A DNA stretch of 64,000 nt, taken from the NCBI GenBank assembly GCA_017506865.1, contig JAFCMP010000223.1, positions 1,612,001 to 1,676,000 on the forward strand, written 5' to 3'. This DNA is from Tribonema minus (lineage: Eukaryota; Sar; Xanthophyceae; Tribonematales; Tribonemataceae). The notes below the pieces were generated by a model, which was not told where the DNA came from, did not search any database, and worked only from the letters and a program-made list of their open reading frames with translations. A program made the position numbers and the translations under genes. Shown in pieces: positions 32,201 through 44,100 of this stretch; the stretch's first letter is position 1, and each line of letters begins with the position of its first letter.

Positions 32201-35200
32201 TGTTGGCCCTGTGCTCGCCATCCGGCATTAACTGGTCGCCCCAGGGATACACTGGCCTCTTCTGCAGATCTACATGCCTACCCCCCCCCGCGGCGTACTC
32301 CCACTCCGCCTCCGTCGGCAGCCGTTTGCCGCGCCACCTGGCAGTCGGCAGGAGCGTGAAAGTGCACTTAAACGCAAGGTATGCATGCCTGACAGCTGAG
32401 CTCCCATGCCGCAAGGCTACATAAAGGGGCCTGAGCAACCATGTACGCGCACTGTGCAGCATTGCAGCGTGCGCATCCACAGCCCTCGATTGACAAAGTG
32501 CAAGCACTGCCCGGAGGGGGGTACCATACATTGGAGTACACTACCAGTACAGCGTACTGCACTAGGACTGCGCCGACGCTCAGCGGTGTACCCCTGTGAG
32601 GCTTTGACATGCAGGGCTGCGGGGTGCCCCGGGCGCTATACATACATGCACCATATCATAAATACGCACCCTGCACACCACAGGAACATGACTCATGGAT
32701 TTGCGAGAACCTCATGTCACATGAGGTCCTTGCTGATCCAGTCGACGCTTGGAAGCACCACCGCACGCGCACAGGTTTTCTTTTCTTTTTTCAGACTCCA
32801 ACTACTTGAAGTGCGTGCCCACGCACGTGCAGTAGCCCTGAACATCCTCCCACGAGCCACGCAGAGCAGGGCAGGCGGCGCGAGGGGTGCTGCGTTTACG
32901 TGGCATCTACTTCAACTTCAACCTCTGTTACTTGACGTGCGAGCGTGCCTGCAGCAGACCTTCGCGTCATTCCGGTAGACGTGCGGGGCGGGGTGGTCAG
33001 CGCGCGGTTTGGCGCTACCAACGAGTCCATTATTTACTTAGCTTCAAGTTCAACTACTTAACGTCAACTGCAACTACTTGAAGTGTGCGAACGCACCTGC
33101 AGTACGCCTTCGCGTCGTTCCTCGAGACATGCATGACGGGGTGGTCAGCGCGCGGGTTGGCGCTACCAATGAGTCCATTACTTACTTAACTTCAATTTGA
33201 ACTACTTGAAGTGTGCGCGCGCACCTGCAGTACGCCTTCGCGTCGTTCCACGAAACGTGCGTGGCGGGGTGATCAGCGCGCGGGTTGGCGCCATCAAACA
33301 CGCCGGGTCGCTCCGGTCCTTCCGGGTACAGCCAGAAAGCGCCCTCCACCGGCAGCCACCACGGCGTCGCTGCGACTTGCTGTGGTGCAGAGTAGCATAA
33401 GCACATAGCTGAATCAGAGTTATGTGATGCCACGGTGTTGCTGCAACTTGCTGCGGCTGCAAGTGGCATACGTAGCAGGATCGAGGTGATGGATGCGCCG
33501 TCGTTATATACGCCGAAGGTGCGTAGGGCGCCACTTTGCAGACGCCCTGCAGCTGGTTGCAATGAAAGCATGCGTGCACCATGCATATGTCGAGATGGTG
33601 TTCGGAGCATCACGCATCTGCACTGCGTACATGCATCCTACTGGGTTGTAATAGAAGTACTTCGAAGTATGATATGCTGCTAGCATTAATGCTGCTTGTA
33701 CTTTTTATTAAGTCTCGCTCAGGGCGCGAAAAAGCGCAGATGATGGTATAACTTGATGCTGCTGTACGGAATCTGCATGTCGTGTGACTTCTGCTTGTAC
33801 TAGTTATGGTACAAGAGCATTATGCCAGTCGGCCACCTCAATGATTGTGTGTGGTAGTTCATCAAAGCTCTGTGAAAGCTGCCCCTGGAATGCGGGCGGC
33901 CGATTCCTGGGAGACTTTCTGCCGCACGTGAGCACACATTGGTCACTATTTCAGAGTCAGCAGCCTGATGACTTTTGCCATTGAGACATAATGCTAACTT
34001 CACTTTCCGCCTTTGATGTCAATGCCACAATCATGTCATGTCATTCAGATTGAGCTTGCCTTCTTCTGAGCCTTCGAATGCAGTGCACCAACACCAGTCC
34101 TGTCAGCAAGCTTATGTGACAATACAACCCACGTGCTTGCGCGCCCTGATGCCAATGTAACGGTCACGTAACTGCCACTGCTCTAAAGCTCACATCATGA
34201 GTCACATGACAACATCACAGATCGTATGAAACGGCGTGGCTACACACTTCAAGGTACCCTATACCGTAGGTATTCCACAGCGTTTTGTACCACCATACTG
34301 GCGAGAGGCACCCCGCTGAGCACTCCACCATCACAAAGAATATCATGCCTTCCACATGTGGTCATTCAACGTCGCCTACCCCCCGATGAAAAAAACCATG
34401 CCTTCCATATGTGGTCATTCAACGATACATACGCCCTCTGTTCATTGTACCTACCCGCGTGATGGCGGCGTCCTGCTCCGGCGTGAGCATCCCCTGAAAC
34501 ACAAAACTCCACCCATAGTGCTCGCTGTCGGTGACAAAAGGGCGCTCCCGCCGCCTCCCGGCGCCACCGTTGTTCACTCCAGTTTGAAGACCCTCTGGCA
34601 GTGCTTGAGGTTGCGCAAAAGCCGCAAAGTCGCGGTTTGTGACAGGACGTTCGTCCAGCCAGAAGTTCTGGACGGTCGCCTGCGGTGTGGATGGGAGCAA
34701 GCAGGCCACATGCATGTAGTGATTAATTGATGAAAATGGAATGTTTGCTGAGCACCCGTGCAAAGCGATGGGATGTGCATACCTATACACAGAGACGCCC
34801 GCAGGTCATGTGTATGTATGTAGACGTTTGAATGGTTGCTGAGCACCCGTACAAAGCGATGAGATGCGCACACACAAAGATGCCGGCTTTGTGTGACGTT
34901 ACACTGGGCTACTACCATAAAAATGTACTTGAGCGTATGCACAGGCACTGGACCAGCGTGTCACGTACGCTGCAACTTCAAGTCTCGTCATGAACAGAGA
35001 CATTGACATGAGACTAGCCTGGCCTTGGATTGCAAGGACGCATCGCATAAGTCAGCAGGCTATCACCATAGTATCTTGCTGAATACTGCACCGAAGTACC
35101 GATGGCAGTGTCGGCACTACACCTACGCATTCCAGCAGTACTACGTTTTTTCATCCAATGAAAGCTTGGACGCTGCATATCATTCAAGGTCCGACTCACC

Positions 35201-36220
35201 TGTAATGAAGGGCTCTCCTCATCGCCCCCTATAACCCCTTTGTCTAGCCCCAGCCTGAAAGTACCACCTGCAAGGGCGCATCACCAATGGGGTGCGCACT
35301 CAATGATGTAAATGAGCTCCTGCATGAGCTTGTACACGTGAACTCTCCTGGCATCAAGTCAGAAGCCGCATCAAGCAGTCACACGTGTGGGTTTAATTAT
35401 GCGAGGCAGACAGATGCTCAAGGTGACATTGTGGCTGCAAGCGACGTGAGAAATGAACACACACTGTGTTGACATGCATCCCAAGCACTGTCCGGCACTC
35501 ATTGGCACTGCACCGGTGCACATGCAGCCAAGACTCATGCTGAAAATGACTGCAGTTCATTATCTCACCTTCTACAAACACCATCCCAGCAGTTTTGTGG
35601 ACTTGCGACTTGCAACCGCTGTTGCTATCTGTTGCAGACTTGTCTGCTGCAACAGGCACGCTGTCAGCGGCCACGCCATGAAGCGGCAATCCAGCATTCG
35701 CGCCAGACCGTGAGGTCGCTCCGCACCCACAGTCAGTGCCCTCTTTGTCTGGGGCGTATGGTGATGCAGCTTGTGCCGGAGCGTCCAGCTCTGTGTGAAA
35801 TGGAGAGCAACAAGAAGACATGGTCGGCGTCAGGAGCGGTCTTGCAGGCGGATATTGAGCAGCTCAGCTAAATGCACGGAAGGTCACCATACTAGCATCG
35901 CTTCACTCTGGTTTGTGTTGTACCATGTCAGCACGCCAACTTCCGACCTGTTCGCCATGGCGAGCCAGGTTCTCGTTGTTCAAGTGATGCCTGTAAGCAA
36001 GCACCATTTGACATCCTGTTAAGAATGGGCACTTGCTGATACTTTGTGATCATAGCAAAGCTTACGTGCTACAGGCTCGTGTGGTTTCAGCTCACAAAGA
36101 TCCACAACATCTTGAAGTCTCACCTGATCCGCGGCTGTCATCAGAGACAGCGGCAGCGTAGGGACCACTGTGTGAAATGATGAACAGCGCACAAAAGCAC
36201 CACTGCCACCAGGACACCAT
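29300..36220 (-). CDS. SUMF1: Formylglycine-generating enzyme (sulfatase-modifying factor 1)
   Basis: Nine exons on the minus strand: 36220-36124, 35790-35569, 35267-35200, 34679-34455, 33379-33225, 32337-32193, 31529-31400, 30446-30338 and 29432-29300, 427 aa, every junction in phase. The enzyme oxidises an active-site Cys of sulfatases to formylglycine in the ER. A signal peptide ([16 protein letters not shown]...) is followed by a variable stretch, then [95 protein letters not shown], and [18 protein letters not shown]. The two Cys of the last motif (377 and 382) match the catalytic pair Cys336/Cys341 of human FGE, and NQGLRCAAD closes the domain. All catalytic elements are present. It diverges from light-harvesting gene 2 with 201 bases between starts. 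Four introns carry junction echoes. Its presence implies sulfatases elsewhere in the genome. Confidence 0.97.
29590..29845 (-). repeat. Echoes of the start of SUMF1 exon 9
   Basis: Reading the minus strand, 29655-29600 has ACCGATGGCCAGAAACCG and codons like ARRTKT, and 29825-29780 has codons like [14 protein letters not shown]. Both resemble the acceptor and start of exon 9 ([17 protein letters not shown]). They lie upstream of the real exon in the transcript and are decayed. Confidence 0.75.
30460..30635 (-). repeat. Two-copy repeat next to SUMF1 exon 8, with telomere-like ends
   Basis: GTTGGGCAAAACAGCAATTG and GTTGGGCAAAACGGCAACCG head two units of about 85 bases that both continue through a CGGCTCTACTA stretch into CCCTAACCCTAACCC-like sequence (30515-30537, 30612-30632). 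They lie just upstream of exon 8 in the transcript. Confidence 0.85.
31088..31116. repeat. (AT)n microsatellite
   Basis: A run of about 14 AT dinucleotides lies in intron 7 of the SUMF1 gene, next to an inverted copy of the dispersed short repeat (31020-31080). Confidence 0.9.
31885..32190 (-). repeat. Tandem copies of the 3' end of SUMF1 exon 6
   Basis: On the plus strand the block GGCCCTGTGCT.GCC.TCCGG, TAACTGGTCGCCCCAGGG, TACACTGGCCTCTTCTGCAG covering the end of exon 6 (32193-32290) recurs at about 32047-32150 and, more diverged, at 31888-32000. In transcript order these follow the exon, and the nearer copy is better preserved. Confidence 0.9.
32930..33220 (-). repeat. Tandem copies of the 3' end and donor of SUMF1 exon 5
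   Basis: On the plus strand, CACCTGCAGTACGCCTTCGC, then GTCGTTCC, then GGGGTGGTCAGCGCGCGGGT, then TTGGCGC recurs with a period near 138 bases: true exon 33225-33300, copy at about 33085-33165, older copy at about 32947-33030. Each unit carries CTACTTGAAGTG-type sequence beside it. Confidence 0.92.
34340..34440 (-). repeat. Short tandem repeat after SUMF1 exon 4
   Basis: CATGCCTTCCACATGTGGTC and CATGCCTTCCATATGTGGTC head two units of about 57 bases (34346 and 34403). A second pair, TTGCTGAGCACCCGTGCAAA with about 85-bp spacing, lies at 34743-34885 on the other side of the exon. Confidence 0.85.
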
Positions 36221-36421
36221 CTTCTTCCACAAGAGCGAGAACGAGAACACGTGAACCCCACTGCGGCGGGTTCCTTCGAACTTCAGCATACGCACGTGCG
36301 TTCCAGTCATTTGCTGAGCACTGATTTCATTGAACGCAGATCTCTCTGCATGCATGTGTTTCTAGTTGGGCTTTCAGAAGTCACCACCTTCCCCACGCAC
36401 ACCTACAGCCACCCTTCAGCC
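36221..36421. promoter_or_regulatory. Short divergent promoter region of SUMF1 and light-harvesting 2
   Basis: Only 201 bases separate the two start codons, so both 5' leaders and both promoters must fit here or overlap. I see no TATA box. The GC content is moderate and one GAGCACTG word is present. Confidence 0.45.
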
Positions 36422-39400
36422 ATGAAGACGTCTGCGGTTGCTCTGGTGGCCTCTCTGGGTGCGGCGGCTGCCTTCCAGGTGGCTAGCCCCCTCACCGCCG
36501 CTAGCACTCGGTGAGTGGAGCTGACAGCCGAGACGTTGCAGGCTCTCTCGCAGCTCGGTAGCAGCAAGCGAGGCTTGCGGGGTGCGGCAGGAAGCGGGGA
36601 TGGCAATGCAAGGGGTTTGCAATGCTTTGCGTGGCGGCCGCGGGAGCAGCTGGGGGCGTGCCCGCGATCTATGCTTGGATTTGTCCCTGCCTACGCACTT
36701 TTGAGAAGCAGCCAGAGCACACACCGCGGGGCAGCGTGTAGACATGGGACTAACGGCTGTACTGGTGCATTGCCTTGTGTTACGCAGCTCCTCCACCTCC
36801 CTGGAGATGACCTTCGGCAAGAAGAAGGCCGCCGCCGCTGCCCCCGCTACCTCCACCCCGGTAAGCATTCATCTCGAAGCTTGATTCCTTTGGCATGCAT
36901 GCAATCGTGCGAGGCACACACACAACACCTGCTGCCAGCGGCATGGGAACTTGGTGCGGTGGGGGGGTGCAGGAGCTGCTGACGGCTTGCGCACACGCAG
37001 GCGCTGGGCGTGGGCGGCGAGGGCTTGGCGACTGGATTTGCACAGCAATCCTGACCTGGCGGAGCGGACGTGACGCTGTGTGGCGAGCGGCGGCAACTGG
37101 CAGCAGCCGGAGCATATGGTGTGAGGGGTTGATTGTGTGGGGGGCTTTGCGCACATGCAACCTGAGGATTGCGTGACAGCAGGGGACGTTGAAGGCTGGG
37201 TTGTGTGCGCCCAGCAGCTGAAACTGCCGCGGTTCGGCCTTTCGACCTTGTTGGTTTCTAACAACGAAGCAGCAGCATCTTCCACAGCTCATTGGTGTTC
37301 TCAAAAGCTCGATTCTTAGCAAACAGCTGAAAGAGCCAGTACGCAGTGTTGCCAGGCTCGTCCAGGCTGACACTCCATCCATTCCTCCCTGTGCTGCGAC
37401 AGGTCGGCGGCCCCAAGAGGCCCCAGAAGCCCGCGGCGCCCGCCGCCGTCGCCGCCCCCGCCAAGAAGGTAGCCGCCGCCGCCTCCAAGGCCGCCTCCAA
37501 GGCCCCCGCCGCCGCCTCCAAGGCCGCCTCCACCGTCAAGAAGACGGTCGCCGCCCCCCTCAAGAAGGCCGGCACCCCCCTTAAGAGGGCCGCCCCCGCC
37601 CCCGTACAGACGGACTTTGCCGTGGCCTTTGGCTCCGACGTGGAGGCGCCCTTCTGGGACCCCGCGCAGCTGGCCGCCGACAAGCCCGCGGAGACGCTGG
37701 ACTGGTACCGCGCCGCGGAGCTCAAGCACGGCCGCGTGGCGATGCTCGCCGCCCTCGGCACCTTCATCAACGCCGCGGGCATCTCCCTGCCCGACCCCAC
37801 GTTCTCGGGCTCCACCAAGTCGTTTGACGCGCTCGCGCAGGTGGCGGACCAGCGCCCGGGCGCCCTTATCCAGGTGCGTGCGCACGCCTACCCAGCAGTC
37901 GGCGCGCACCCTGCGCCTGTCGCGCAGTTGTACGGAGCGTTCGCCGGCTAGAGCACTGAAAGTGCTGAGCGATGCCCTGCGCGCTGTCGGACATTCGTAT
38001 GGAGTGTTCAACGGCTACAGAACCTGCTGGAGCGGTACGCGGCAGCGCAAGCCAAGCGCGCATGCGCGTGAGACGGCTAGTGATTGCCTGCGCCGCCATT
38101 GCCGTCGAGTGAGGCGGTTTGTGGCGTGTCAACTTCATCGCTCTCGTCGCTCACGCTCATGTGCAATTCATGTTGGGCTCACGGTAATGTGAAATTAGGT
38201 GGTGGCATGTCAACTTCAATACCTTCATCGCTCACGTTCATGTGAACTTCATGTGTTGTGCTGCAGATCGTCCTGGGCATTGCTGCCGTCGAGGCGCTGT
38301 CCCTGAACCTGCCCGAGGGCTCTTTCCCCGGTGACCTGGGCTTTGACCCCGCAAACCAGATCCCCGTCTTCGAGAAGCAGGGCAAGTTCGACGAGCTCAG
38401 GCTCAAGGAGCTCAAGAACGGCCGCCTGGCAATGATCGGCATCGCTGGCATGTAAGTGACAGACCTGGACTTGCAGCGTGTAACTTGTTGTCAACAAGTG
38501 GCTATATTGCGCTGGTGATGCAAGTGCAAATTTTGCTGGGCAGTGGTGGCAGGCAACGCTTGCGGGTTCATGACTATGTCCATCATGCACACGATTTCAG
38601 CACAGTCTCCTGCAGTGTGTCGGTTGGTTGTCTGCAAGCGTGACAGCAATGCGCTCTTGTCTGGATGTGATTTTTTTCGCATGTGTTTGGCAATGGCTCA
38701 CCCGCTCCTCCACTGCCATATCTTGGGTATCCGCAGGTGGGTTCAGGAGGCACTGACTGGCCAGGGCGTGTTTGAGCAGCTCTCTTCTGGACACTTCAGC
38801 CCTGTCGGCGACGGCCAGGTACGAGCTGGGCCTTGCACTGTATTGGTGATACATGCATACATGCCTGCTTAGGGTTGCTGATACCTACATACCGTACAAG
38901 GTACTTGGGGGTTTCTTGGTGTCGTCAGCAAGAGCTGTTCAGATGCACGCCACCGATCAGAGGCGAGGTGAGCTGCCACAGTATGAATAATGTCGCGCGC
39001 GACATTTGTGTGAAGAGCACGGATGTGAGGGCAGTGATGTGATGATCACTGCAAGTACAGTGGGCACGGTTTCTGTCCAGGACTAGTCTTGAGGTGCTGT
39101 AGCTCTGCTGCTGCAACCAAGGTCCACATGTTCATATGCTACTTGAGGAGTTGTGAGTCGTCACATGGCTGCAGATGCCATAATTGTGTTCTGCAGCCTA
39201 TCGTTAGATCTGAGAGATCTGAGCAGGCAGGGTCTGCACATGGCCTTGCCTTGATGCTCCTTCGTTCTGTTTGAAATGCGCTGAAGCATATTTGTGTTGA
39301 AGTTGAAGTTGTGAAAATGCGCATACTCACACATTTTGTGCGTGTAAGAAGATATCTGTCATATTCCCAGAGCATGTAACAAGGCAGACGTGGCGGTAGG

Positions 39401-39604
39401 TGGTCGAGGGTAGGGATGTGTGTAGTATGATATGTCATGTAGCACACATCTGTGGTATCTGAAGAGAGAGCTCGCACACCCTCCCGTGAGTCTTTGGCAT
39501 TGCTTGAAGTTTCAGGATGCATACATTCCTGCTGTAAAATCACGCACACGACTGATTGCATGTCCCACCTCCTTGCACCTGTGTCTGCGCAGGGGTACTT
39601 CTAG
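36422..39604 (+). CDS. Chlorophyll a/c light-harvesting protein 2 with Lys/Ala-rich insert
   Basis: Six exons: 36422-36510, 36788-36860, 37403-37873, 38267-38451, 38737-38818 and 39593-39604, 303 aa. The signal peptide ends AAAA with Phe at +1 (AAAAFQVASPL), again a secondary red-plastid import site. Residues about 55-120 are made of Lys, Ala and Pro in histone-H1-like repeats (KKVAAAASKAASKAPAAASK), which is unusual for an antenna protein. The LHC core follows: helix 1 AELKHGRVAMLAALG (Glu160, His163, Arg165), middle helix IVLGIAAVEALSL, helix 3 KELKNGRLAMIGIAG, and the tail LSSGHFSPVGDGQGYF. The last exon is a 12-base microexon (GYF-stop) after a 774-base intron; it is supported by the matching GQGAF end of light-harvesting 1. 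The length is about 85 residues above the first protein, almost all from the insert. Confidence 0.93.
38100..38266 (+). repeat. Tandem repeat before light-harvesting 2 exon 4
   Basis: GTGTCAACTTCATCGCTC and ATGTCAACTTCAATACCT head two related units of about 90 bases, each with CGCTCACG.TCATGTG.A.TTCATGT, ending at the acceptor of exon 4. No exon sequence is copied here. Confidence 0.75.
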
Positions 39605-41166
39605 GCGTCTTCACACACATCCTCGCGCACGATCATTAAACAAGATGGTTATACAGCTGCAGTTGCCACCTCTGCGCTAGACGCACTCTGCGGCCCGCCA
39701 ACCAAGTCAGGGCTCAGGGCCTGGGTCTTCAGCCCTTGTTAGGGCTGGCGTCCAAGCCCTAGCCCTAGGGCCCCCTGCGCTGCCAGCCTTTATGTAGTTA
39801 TGTGGCCTAGGTGGTGCCGGGGGCAGCCCACTGACTGCCTCCGATTCCTGGGTTTGTGGAAAGTCAATACACCAAACATTTTGTCATAAACAGCTGCTCG
39901 TGCGCTTTTGTCGTGTGACAATTCTCTTGTGTGTGTTTGTTCCCGTCGTTGTTAATCCTGTGGAGTACACCAATCATTCTTCAGACACAGCTACCCCTGG
40001 GTGCTTATGTCAAGTTTTGTAATTGCAGATTTGAGTGCAAACATATTGGCGAGTGGCGTCTTTTGTTGGTTTCGAGCTTATATGATTGGCTATCCCCATG
40101 ATGACTCGGGTGTGCAGTGCTCGGGATATTAGCCATACATGTCATCGGTATGCCGTCATGGGTCGTTGACTAGGTCACTCGGCCCTCGCGTTATACCAAA
40201 GGTCGCATTGTTGCACACACTCGCCAAGTCAGCCAAGAAGTTGCAGCATATGCCCGTGCGGGCCTGTTCTCATGTCACAACTTTTTTGCCTTCTGCTGCC
40301 GTGCTCATGAATGATGCGTTTTGAAGCATAGTTACTTAGCTAGCATGTATGCGCTATTATTGCCTTCTGTTCCAAGAATTTGACAAATGAAATCCATGTT
40401 GTAGCCAGTGTGAATCACCCCACCTCGTAAAGACAGGGGGCGGCACAGAGCAGCAGTGAGCAAGAACTGGAAGCGAAGAATGGAGTTTCCCCCTTTGTGT
40501 GTATACCCGCTCATCTACTGCATGTGAATACGTATGGCCTCCATGTCCACGTGGACTTGCAGTTAGTACATGAGTGGCGTTCAGTACTGGTTCAGTGTGG
40601 TGTTCGCAGCAGTCAATCACAATCGTCCTTCCAGGAATGATCGTGGCCCCCTCAGGAGCAATGATCAGGCCATTGAAACCGCAATGTGAAGGAGACTCAT
40701 ATGTTTGCCAAAGCGTTTGCACTGCAGCAGTGTCCGATAGAATATTGCATACAGCAACACCATTGCAATGTCATTGTACTCATGTAGTCATTTGCAGTAG
40801 ACTGTATTCGTCAATGGACTGTGATTTCATTCATTTTGTGATCGCTCATTAATGCGCGCGCTGGCCCACTCAAAAACAACATCAACATGTGGTCCCCTTT
40901 CAGTCTCACTTATGGCTACTTCAAGTGGCTCAAGGAAACGCCTGATGCAACGGTTGAAGTTGCCCGCTATCACGCCGCAGCTCACAGCCACACAAGGGCG
41001 AGAACTGCCACAACTTCAACAATGTGCACGCCTCCGACCGCTGGCATACACCCTCCGTGGCACCACCAACACTTCACACATGGCATGAGCACCAAGTTCA
41101 AGCATCGCCAGAGGCTCCATGTGGTGAGAGCACAGATGGCTTGCTCCCCAGGAGAGCGCGTTCCTG
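39605..41166. other. Convergent intergenic region
   Basis: This lies between the ends of light-harvesting 2 and the thioredoxin-like gene. Unassigned open frames exist, for example one on the minus strand at 40357-40722 with IIAPEGATIIPGRTIVIDC, and one on the plus strand near 40887 (YGYFKWLKETPDATVEVARY), but neither shows a family motif or clear splice partners. I do not call them genes. Confidence 0.35.
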
Positions 41167-44100
41167 TCACCGGTTCGAGCTGTTGGAAAGTTCTGTGGCA
41201 CGGTCCAGCATCGCGGCCAGCCGCGCAGTCTCCTTGATGTACTGCAGCTCCAGTTGCTTGCCGCGGTGAAACAGTACGAATGCCGGCAGTGACTTGGCGC
41301 CAATGTCGCCCAATAATGGCGGTAGAGTCTCCGCCTGTGTGTGTGTGTGTGTGCATGTGGAGGCGGGGGTGGGGGGGGGGAGGGAGGACAATCAGTTGCT
41401 GTTACGAGGATGAAGCAGGTGCCAGAGGTGCCGCAGGCAGGCGGTCGGAGACGCTTCCTAATTGAGCTTCCTGATTGAAGTTCCAGTCATTTCCGTTGCT
41501 ACTGGCATTCATTCATGAAGTTCAACAGAGCGCTCTGAGCTCACTGAAATAACGCTCCAGGGGTGGCGTGAGTGTATGCCGCTGTTGTTATGCTTGACCT
41601 CTGCATGCACACATGCGTGTCATTGACGTGACCTTTCTTACTCGCTTCAAAGTGTTCCGTGAGTACAGACACCCACACTCGCTGTGGAGTAGCAGTGCTG
41701 TGCTGAAAGCTGCATGCTTCCGCATTGCCAGAGGACACGCGCGTGTGGTGCATGTGATCAAGCTTCAAATTCTGGAACTACATCAGCCAGCGGTGACTCA
41801 CCTGCTGCAAGAGTCGCAACGCTCCGCAGGCGCTGATGCAGCATGGCAGTAAATGAGTGCGTCTGCATACACAGCGTATACATATCAGTCCAAAGTACTC
41901 TAACTCATACATTTTTTCTGCGATATTCCTGGACAAACCGGAGTGCCTACTAAATGTACAAGGTACATGTGTACCTGGAATACTTACAGTATGCGTACCT
42001 GAAATTGGACGCAAATGACGTCGGGATACTGCGGCGCCAGCTTGCCCAGCTTCTGCAGCATGAAGGTGCATGCCCGACACCAGGTGGCGGTGATCTTCAG
42101 TAACAGCAGCAGCCGCAACAGCAGCAGCAGCAGCGGCGACGGCAGCAGCATCAGAAGTACAGCCGGGGGTGGGGGGTGTACAACTGCGTTAATGTACTTA
42201 GGTAGCGCGCTCTGCCTCAGCTAGCGGACGGCTGGCAATCACGCACTCGACCACGTTGCCTTGGGCGCAACTGACGTGCTATCGCGCTCTGGTACATGAA
42301 CAGTGTCCAAGCACTGCTCTCGCACTCTTCTACCTGATGACTTCACACTTTGAACCGTCCACAGTTGGTGGCATGTATGCACGCGCCTAACCTTCAAATG
42401 AGCTGGTCGTGTGCGTCATCTTTGGCGCACAGGCGATGCTGAGCAGCGCTCAGCGGCACTGCGACGACGACGCATTTGCGCCCATCAATAGTGCGTATCG
42501 GCACAGAGGTGTTGTCCACTGCATTCTGCGTTTGCCTGCCCGTACGAACAAACTGCGCGCTAAACATCTTTCCGCCTGTGCTCACGCGTCTGCGGCATGG
42601 TGACTGACGCAATGCGGTGACAGCGCTCAGAGCTTGTGTTGAATACAGGTTGATTGCGCTGTGGGGCAGGAAGAAACGAGCGCTGCCGCAGCCTACCATA
42701 TGTGCAACAGTCTCATCGCCAATAGCCATCGAAGCAGCCCCAAGCCCCTGTATGATGCTAGACGCTGCAGGCAGGCAGCAGTGCTCGCCATGCACCCTGT
42801 GATGATGACGATGCTCAACGCAGGGCAGGCAAGCAGCAGTGCTCAGCATCACCTGAGCCTCACCTGCACCACAACAAAAAGCAACAGTGCTCGCATGCCC
42901 CCTGGTGATGGTGGTGATGCTCAACAGGGCAGGCAAGCACCAGTGCTCGGCCTCACCTGCACCACGGTGGCCCTGCTCTCCATACCCGTGATGATACCAA
43001 AGGTGGTGATGCTTAGAAGGCAAGCAGCAGTGCCTAGTCTCACCTGCACCACAACGGCCCTGCTCTCCAGCATTTCCACCTGGCCTCTGGCCGTGTACTC
43101 CTCCTCCGTCAGCTCCCCACTTAGCTTCTGCATCATGCGCTCCTGCGCGAAGAAGGTGCGGCGTGCAGCACAGAAAGCGCCAAAAGAAATTCAGCTCTGC
43201 GGCGCAGCGCTGCATGGGTTTGAAGCGCTAGCGCATTCTGCTGCTCTCGTCTGTTTTTCAAGAAGCCGTTGTCATAACTGCATGCCCCAGCGTGACGACG
43301 TTCATGCACGCCGCGGCATGGCGGTGAGAACAGCACTTAGTTGCCTCTGCCATGAAACACAGGGTTGATTGTCGCAAGGGGCCTGCGCATTGGTGCAACC
43401 TAATGTCAGTGCCCAGTGCTCAGGTCCGCAACCTACGCCCCTGCCAAACGTCAAGCACCACAAACTTCAAGCGTGCTGAAGACAAGACACTGCTCGTCGG
43501 CAAGGCAGCGGCAGTGCACAGCACAGAAGCGCTGACGACAGCCCCAAAAACGCAGCAACTTACCTGTGCATTGAGGCTCAGAGTTGTCTTGAACGGCCAG
43601 TTTGGCGACTCCTGACCTACCAGTATGGCATTTATCTCCTCTATTGACCGTATCTCTGCCACCGCGCCTTCTGTCGACTGCAGCAGCGTCACCTGTTTAA
43701 GTGCGAGAGAATGCACGTCATGAGATCCTGCTCTCATTGTGCAGTACCGCAGACCGCGTGGCGGACACCAGGTCGGTCGTGTTTGCGATCATGACAATCT
43801 GCAACCACCGATGCAAGGCATGGTCCTGAATAAATCATGCATCTGAGAGAGTTGGTCAGGAAATTGTACTTGCATTTTTTTCAATTTTTCAAATTGCCCC
43901 ATGCAATTTCAGCTGGATATCAAGAGTATGTGCCTGTTCCTCCAGATCAAATGACTTGTGCGTGCTGTGGCTCATATAGAAGCGCAGCTCTTGAGCCACG
44001 ATCAGTAAGAATGAATCAAAGCTTTTTACAGGATGCCACCTCAACTGCGTCGCTTATCCAACAGCGCAAAAAAGAAATGCTCGTTTCGGTGCATCAACGC

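Noticed and set aside
36780-38011. Long minus-strand frames opposite light-harvesting 2 (Gly-rich)
   Set aside because: They are mirror images of the Lys/Ala/Pro-coding repeats; the plus strand has the LHC motifs and splice sites.
40357-40722. Minus-strand frame with IIAPEGATIIPGRTIVIDC as a gene
   Set aside because: No family recognised, no splice partners, and the region between convergent genes shows no other coding sign.
42394-43215. Minus-strand open frame of 273 codons over the thioredoxin-like gene
   Set aside because: It runs through exon 3 in another frame and through the tandem echoes. Open repeats of GC-rich units explain its length.
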